From Sphingobacterium sp. (GTDB taxonomy: Bacteria > Bacteroidota > Bacteroidia > Sphingobacteriales > Sphingobacteriaceae), in the NCBI GenBank assembly GCA_022712315.1, contig JALAGS010000116.1, positions 1 to 64,000 of the forward strand: a DNA stretch of 64,000 bases, written 5' to 3'. Shown here one piece after another: positions 58,837 through 64,000 of the stretch. The translations under genes were made by a program, and so were the position numbers. Numbering within the stretch: the stretch's first letter is position 1; every line of letters starts with the position of its first letter. The notes beneath the pieces were generated by a model that saw nothing but the letters and a program-made list of their open reading frames with translations, was not told the origin of the DNA and searched no databases.

Positions 58837-60296
58837 AATTAAACTGGATAATATCGCTTGTCGTAGTAGTAATGGGCATGCAGGGATGTCGAAGTCTTTC
58901 GGTCGAAAAGCAACTGGATAAGAATCTTTTGCGTGCCGATCAAGTAGGGGCAGGACAGATGCCCGCTGAGCCAGAAAAGGTGCAATCCCCTTTTACGATA
59001 TGGAATGTCCAGCGGCCGACATTTCCGATGCGACAAGATACGGTATGGCCAAATGACGATATTCAGGGTAAGCTCGATCAGCTTGCTGCACAGGGTGGTG
59101 GGACTTTGATATTGAAAGGGCATCATCATACCGGACGGATTACGCTGAGATCCCATATTAATCTACAACTGGATGCGGGTTCAGTATTAGAATTTGAAAG
59201 TGAAATTGAGGACTTTCTTCCAGTAGTGTTTACACGGAACGAAGGGGTAGAATTATATAGTTTGGGAGCCTGTATTTATGCCAATGGGGCAGAAAACATT
59301 GCCGTCACGGGATCCGGTAGAATTATTGGCCCCGGTGAAGGCAGCGTCCGGAATAAAACCATGACGCATGACGTCATTGAAAATATTGTCGACAGTAAGC
59401 GGCCTGTCGAGCAGCGGATCTACGATGGAAGGACCGCAGATTTTATCTTTCCACCGGCACTCATAGCACCTATTAACTGCAAAAGGGTCTGGATTGAAGG
59501 TGTATCGCTCGAGCGTACCGCTTTTTGGAATATCGTGCCCACTTATTGTGAGGATGTCGTGATCCGTGGGGTACGTATACAGTCAATGGGTATACCACGT
59601 GGGGATGGGATCGATATTGAATCGTGCAACCGTGTACTTGTGGAGTACTGTACCCTGAATACCGGCGACGACTGCATTGCCGTGAAAGCAGGACGTGGAT
59701 ATGATGGATTGCGGGTGAACAGACCTTCGCAGGATATTGTTGTCCGCTATTGTTTTTCGGAAAAAGGTCATGGTGGATTTACGATCGGTAGTGAGACTGC
59801 CGGCATGGCCAAGCACGTGTATGTCCATGATTGTGTGTTTGGAAAAACCAATGTTGGTATCCGTTTTAAGACCAGAAGGCCACGGGGTGGTGGCGGATCT
59901 GATATTTACTTTGAGCGTATCCGGATGCAGGAGGTGGAATCAGCTTTACGCTGGGATATGCTGGGACAAGCCCAACATGTGGGCAATCAGGCTAGCCGTG
60001 ATTTCGAAGTTCAGAAGAACGCTCTGACACCTTGTTTCTCGGATATCCAAATAAAGGATATCTATATTGATGCGGCTAAAAATTGTATTAAGATCGAAGG
60101 TATTCCGGAGTCTGTTTTGGAAAACGTATCTATTGATCGCGTTTTTGGACGTGGTGACCAGTATTTGTCGATTAAGGACGCTAAAAATATCAAGATTAAA
60201 AATAGTGTTTTTGTGTGTAAAGATACCAGTATCTCAACGACCAATGTTTTCGGGCTGATACAAGATCGCGTACGTGTCATCACGGAATCGCCCTAA
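58833..60296 (+). CDS. GH28 polygalacturonase-family glycosidase, lipoprotein
   Basis: Lipobox GMQGC; RGDGIDIESCNRVLVEYCTLNTGDDCIAVKAG, GHGGFTIGSETAGM. Confidence 0.92.
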   Translation: MKLNWIISLVVVVMGMQGCRSLSVEKQLDKNLLRADQVGAGQMPAEPEKVQSPFTIWNVQRPTFPMRQDTVWPNDDIQGKLDQLAAQGGGTLILKGHHHTGRITLRSHINLQLDAGSVLEFESEIEDFLPVVFTRNEGVELYSLGACIYANGAENIAVTGSGRIIGPGEGSVRNKTMTHDVIENIVDSKRPVEQRIYDGRTADFIFPPALIAPINCKRVWIEGVSLERTAFWNIVPTYCEDVVIRGVRIQSMGIPRGDGIDIESCNRVLVEYCTLNTGDDCIAVKAGRGYDGLRVNRPSQDIVVRYCFSEKGHGGFTIGSETAGMAKHVYVHDCVFGKTNVGIRFKTRRPRGGGGSDIYFERIRMQEVESALRWDMLGQAQHVGNQASRDFEVQKNALTPCFSDIQIKDIYIDAAKNCIKIEGIPESVLENVSIDRVFGRGDQYLSIKDAKNIKIKNSVFVCKDTSISTTNVFGLIQDRVRVITESP

Positions 60297-60335
60297 TCGT
60301 TGGTTATGAATACAGTCGGGGAAAAAAGAAAAAGA

Positions 60336-63080
60336 ATGAAGAATATTTTAAAACAGGGAATCGTTTTAGGAAGCATTTTCCTGTTATTGCTAGTTATGCC
60401 CCTAGTTGGTATGGCCAAGTTATCAGTAACGCGTGTTTTGGTAGAAGGACGCGAAAACCCATTGGGTATAAATACATTAAAACCTTCATTTAGCTGGCAA
60501 TTGCACAGCGATAAATTTGATGTGCAACAGCAGGCTTATCGTATCGAGGTCAGTAAAAGTGCTCGTTTTGCGAAGCAGGATTTGCTTTGGGATTCCCAAT
60601 GGGTCGCGACAGAGCAATCCCTAAATTTGTTATACCAGGGAAATCCTTTAGCTACAGGTACAAGTTATTACATCAGGATACACGTTCGTGATAATAAAAA
60701 GGAGACGGCCACAAGTGCGGTGCAACGGTTCCACACAGGGTTATTGCAAGCCCAAGACTGGGGCAATGCAAAGTGGATTGCAAAAGATATATTACCAGAT
60801 TCATTGGTCAATCCACTGCCGCTAAGCTCCAGTAAGCTCCGCCTGGATAAAAGTTATGACCTTCCGGTTTTCCGGAAATTGGTTCAGCTGAAAAAGAAAA
60901 TCAGTTCGTCAATCGCTTATGTGGCAGGCCTGGGACATTACGAGTTGCTATTGAACGGCAAGCGGGTAGATGATGCGGTATTACAGCCGGGCTGGACGAA
61001 ATACGATAAAGAAGCCTATTATGTAGTTTACGATCTTACAGAAGCCTGGCGACAGGGAAAGAATACGATCGCAGCCCTATTAGGAAATGGGTTTTATTAT
61101 ATTCCACCAATTAAAGGCCGATTTCAAAAACATAAAGTGGCTTTTGGCCTGCCAAAGCTCAAACTTAAGATCGTCAATACCTACACGGACGGGACGCAAG
61201 AAATCATCGTTAGTGATGCCGGCTGGAAAACACATCGGTCGCCAATTACTTTTTCCAGCATGTATGGAGGCGAGGATTATGATGCGCGGATTTTGCCTGA
61301 GCATTGGTCAGCTCCTGCTTACGATGACCGCAGCTGGCAGCAAGCGCTCATAACGGATGGACCACATCTACGGGCACAGGATATCGATCCGGTGAAAATT
61401 ATGCAGCGCTTCGCACCCGTTGGATTACAGCAGGCTGATGGGGGGAAACGGATCACCTATGATTTTGGACAGAATGCATCAGGCATTGTCACCATGCAAA
61501 TGACCGGACAAGCGGGAGATACGATACGAGTGTATCCGGCCGAATTGCTGACTGTGGATGGACGCCCTAGTCAAAAACATTCAGGAAGCCCCTATTATTA
61601 TCAATATATTTTTGCAAAAGATGGGACGGTATCCTGGCAGCCACGTTTTACGTATTATGGATTTCGTTATGCCGAAGTTCAGTTGCATCCTGCCGGTAGC
61701 AAAGCGGTTCGGATGGATGCGATACAGTTGGCTCATATCCGGAATAGTACGGCGCAGGTAGGAAGCTTTCAAAGCTCCGATACGCTATTTAATCAGATCC
61801 ATGGATTGATCAATTGGGCTATTAAGAGTAATATGGTCAGTGTCTTTACCGATTGTCCACACCGCGAAAAATTGGGCTGGCTGGAGCAGTTACATTTAAT
61901 GGGGCCTTCGGTACAATTTAATTTTGATGCTGAACGCCTGTTTGCCAAGTCGCTACGAGATATGCGACAATCTCAGACAAAGGATGGTCTGGTTCCTGAA
62001 ATAGCGCCCGAATATGTACAGTTTGACTGGGGAGGCGATATGTTCAGGGACTCACCCGAGTGGGGGAGCAGCTCGATTATCCTGGCCTGGTATGCCTATC
62101 GCTGGTATGGAAACAAGGCTTTTCTTGCCGATAATTATGCTATGATGACCCGTTACATCGATTATTTGGGCACAAAGACGAAGGGGCATATTTTGACACA
62201 GGGCTTGGGTGACTGGTATGATTTGGGACCAGAGCGTCCCGGTGTTTCCCAGCTGACTACCCCGGGAATCACGGCTACGGCAATCTATTACTATGACCTC
62301 AAACTGATGAAAGAAATTGCTACGCAGCTTGGAAAAAAAGAAGATGCCAAAAAATTTGAGACGTTACAGCAGGCTGTATTCAATGCGTTTAATCAGCAAT
62401 TTTATCGACCTCAGGGGCATAGTTATGGCTCCGGTAGTCAGACGGCGTTGGCTATGCCGCTCTACGTTGGTTTAGTACCCCAGGAGGCCGAACAGGCAGT
62501 CTTTGACAGATTAACAAAAATGGTCTGTCAAAACGATACGGCGTTGACAGCCGGAGATATCGGTCACCGTTACCTATTACAGGTGTTGCAAGCCCACAAC
62601 CGTGATGATCTGATCTATGCCATGCATCACCGTGATGACAGGCCCGGATATGGTTATCAGCTGCGAAAAGGTGCCACGGCACTGACCGAGTCCTGGGCGG
62701 GCCTTTCAAACGTCTCCAATAATCATTTTATGCTCGGACACCTGATGGAATGGTTTCATACCGGTCTGGGTGGGATACAGCAAGCTGCAGGTTCTACCGC
62801 ATTTAAACATTTTCGAATCGAACCCAAAATGCTGGACCTGCTGAAGGATTGCGAAATAAGATTTGAAAGCCCTTATGGGAAGATCTATTTTAAGCGGGAA
62901 CAAGCGGAAGTGTACAAGTTGGAGATCCCTGTCAATAGCCAATGTACCTTGGTATTGCCAAAGGGAACTTATCAGGTCAATGGAAACGCCATGGAGGCCC
63001 AAACGGTCAATGTAAAAGAAAACCATCTTGAATTGCAATTGGGTTCGGGAAAATATACCATTAGACAACAACGTAAATAG
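60336..63080 (+). CDS. GH78 alpha-L-rhamnosidase
   Basis: LVEGRENPLGINTLKPSFSWQL, DCPHREKLGWLEQLHLMGPSVQFNFD; start adjusted to ATG 60336. Confidence 0.93.
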   Translation: MKNILKQGIVLGSIFLLLLVMPLVGMAKLSVTRVLVEGRENPLGINTLKPSFSWQLHSDKFDVQQQAYRIEVSKSARFAKQDLLWDSQWVATEQSLNLLYQGNPLATGTSYYIRIHVRDNKKETATSAVQRFHTGLLQAQDWGNAKWIAKDILPDSLVNPLPLSSSKLRLDKSYDLPVFRKLVQLKKKISSSIAYVAGLGHYELLLNGKRVDDAVLQPGWTKYDKEAYYVVYDLTEAWRQGKNTIAALLGNGFYYIPPIKGRFQKHKVAFGLPKLKLKIVNTYTDGTQEIIVSDAGWKTHRSPITFSSMYGGEDYDARILPEHWSAPAYDDRSWQQALITDGPHLRAQDIDPVKIMQRFAPVGLQQADGGKRITYDFGQNASGIVTMQMTGQAGDTIRVYPAELLTVDGRPSQKHSGSPYYYQYIFAKDGTVSWQPRFTYYGFRYAEVQLHPAGSKAVRMDAIQLAHIRNSTAQVGSFQSSDTLFNQIHGLINWAIKSNMVSVFTDCPHREKLGWLEQLHLMGPSVQFNFDAERLFAKSLRDMRQSQTKDGLVPEIAPEYVQFDWGGDMFRDSPEWGSSSIILAWYAYRWYGNKAFLADNYAMMTRYIDYLGTKTKGHILTQGLGDWYDLGPERPGVSQLTTPGITATAIYYYDLKLMKEIATQLGKKEDAKKFETLQQAVFNAFNQQFYRPQGHSYGSGSQTALAMPLYVGLVPQEAEQAVFDRLTKMVCQNDTALTAGDIGHRYLLQVLQAHNRDDLIYAMHHRDDRPGYGYQLRKGATALTESWAGLSNVSNNHFMLGHLMEWFHTGLGGIQQAAGSTAFKHFRIEPKMLDLLKDCEIRFESPYGKIYFKREQAEVYKLEIPVNSQCTLVLPKGTYQVNGNAMEAQTVNVKENHLELQLGSGKYTIRQQRK

Positions 63081-63115
63081 TTCAGATTGTACTAACGAAG
63101 AAAAAGAGTATACAG

Positions 63116-64000
63116 ATGAAAAGATTAATGCTATTGCTATCCATTGCTTTGGTCGGCCCTAAATTAAAGGCTCAGACTCCGGCAGTTTCCAGTGCGGAAA
63201 TGACAAAAATTTATGAAGAAATAAAGACGCCTTACAAATATGGGCTCGTGTTGGTCCCACAGCGTAAAGGTGAGCTGATGGATTGTCCGACCATTTATAA
63301 GGAAGGAAAATATTGGTATATGACCTATATTGTGTTTGATGGAAGTGGTTATGAGACCTGGCTGGCGCAGAGCTCGGATCTTTTGAACTGGAAGACCTTG
63401 GGGAAACAACTCTCCGTGGCACCAGATGGCAGCTGGGATGCTAAGCAGCGAGCAGGATACAATGCCTTGGTTGATACAAAATGGGGCGGGAAGTATAAGC
63501 TCAACAGCTACGCTGGAAAATACTGGATGTCATATTTCGGTGGTTCCACAGCTGGTTACGAACCTGAGCCGCTGGCGATTGGAATGGCTTATACAACTAA
63601 AAAACCAACACAACCTGTGGAATGGCAACGGTTGTCCAAGCCCGTGTTGACCAGTACGGATCCGGATGTTTCCTGGTGGGAAAATCGGCATAAGTTATTC
63701 AAAAGCTATGTGATTGAGGATCCTGATAAACAGACGGGGCATCGCTTCGTGATGTATTACAATGCCGTAGGGGACTCCTTGGCAAACAACAAACCCACTC
63801 GTTGGTACGAACGTATCGGTATGGCTGTGTCAGATGATATGGAAAACTGGAAGAGGTTCCAGCCGAACCCTGTGGTTCACCATCCGGTAGGAATTACGGG
63901 AGACCCTATGATTCAGCGGATCCATAATACTTGGGTCATGTTTTATTTTGGCGCATTCTGGAAAGACCGTAAAGGGGCATTCAATCGCTTTGCGGCATCC
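63116..64000 (+). CDS. GH43/GH117-like five-bladed propeller glycosidase (truncated by window end)
   Basis: Open frame from ATG 63116 to window end: MKRLMLLLSIALVGPKLKAQTPAVSSAEMTKIYEEIKTPYKYGLVLVPQRKGELMDCPTIYKEGKYWYMTYIVFDGSGYETWLAQSSDLLNWK; absent from the ORF track because it has no stop in the window. Confidence 0.75.
   Translation, partial: MKRLMLLLSIALVGPKLKAQTPAVSSAEMTKIYEEIKTPYKYGLVLVPQRKGELMDCPTIYKEGKYWYMTYIVFDGSGYETWLAQSSDLLNWKTLGKQLSVAPDGSWDAKQRAGYNALVDTKWGGKYKLNSYAGKYWMSYFGGSTAGYEPEPLAIGMAYTTKKPTQPVEWQRLSKPVLTSTDPDVSWWENRHKLFKSYVIEDPDKQTGHRFVMYYNAVGDSLANNKPTRWYERIGMAVSDDMENWKRFQPNPVVHHPVGITGDPMIQRIHNTWVMFYFGAFWKDRKGAFNRFAAS

Overview
64 kb window from a Bacteroidota genome (Sphingobacterium/Pedobacter-like; a guess from gene content and AT-rich codon use). 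Left edge: F1-ATPase genes atpC (partial) and atpD on the minus strand, then a coiled-coil membrane protein. Next is an L-arabinose locus: a Nudix-type AraR-like regulator divergent from araB-araD-araA, an SSS sugar symporter, galM, two GH51 arabinofuranosidases and a GH43 protein. Two minus-strand genes (cNMP/CBS/DUF294 protein and a DnaQ-like exonuclease) separate this from a co-directional plus-strand polysaccharide utilization locus running from ~18.5 kb past the window end (>45 kb). It holds one SusC/SusD pair and many pectinases: GH138-like, GH28 x2, GH95, GH2 x2, PL1 x2, GH140 (apiosidase-like), GH43-like, GH78 x2, sialidase-like propellers, an SGNH acetylesterase, a CE19-like alpha/beta hydrolase and two DUF3826 proteins. 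The GH140/GH138/GH95/GH78/GH28/CE combination points to rhamnogalacturonan-II (RG-II) or another complex pectin. Most notable signals: (i) a perfect 17-bp and a perfect 13-bp inverted repeat inside the signal-peptide coding regions of two adjacent PUL genes, with weaker examples in other genes; (ii) an exact 13-nt motif TCAGGATAGTACA in two PUL intergenic regions, a candidate regulator site; (iii) a perfect 18-bp inverted repeat in front of araB, a candidate AraR operator; (iv) several unusual or uncharacterised proteins (beta-helix plus barrel fusion, GH95 with an inserted jelly roll, STN-like domain fused to an esterase, DUF3826 pair). All homology calls come from reading protein sequence; no searches were run.
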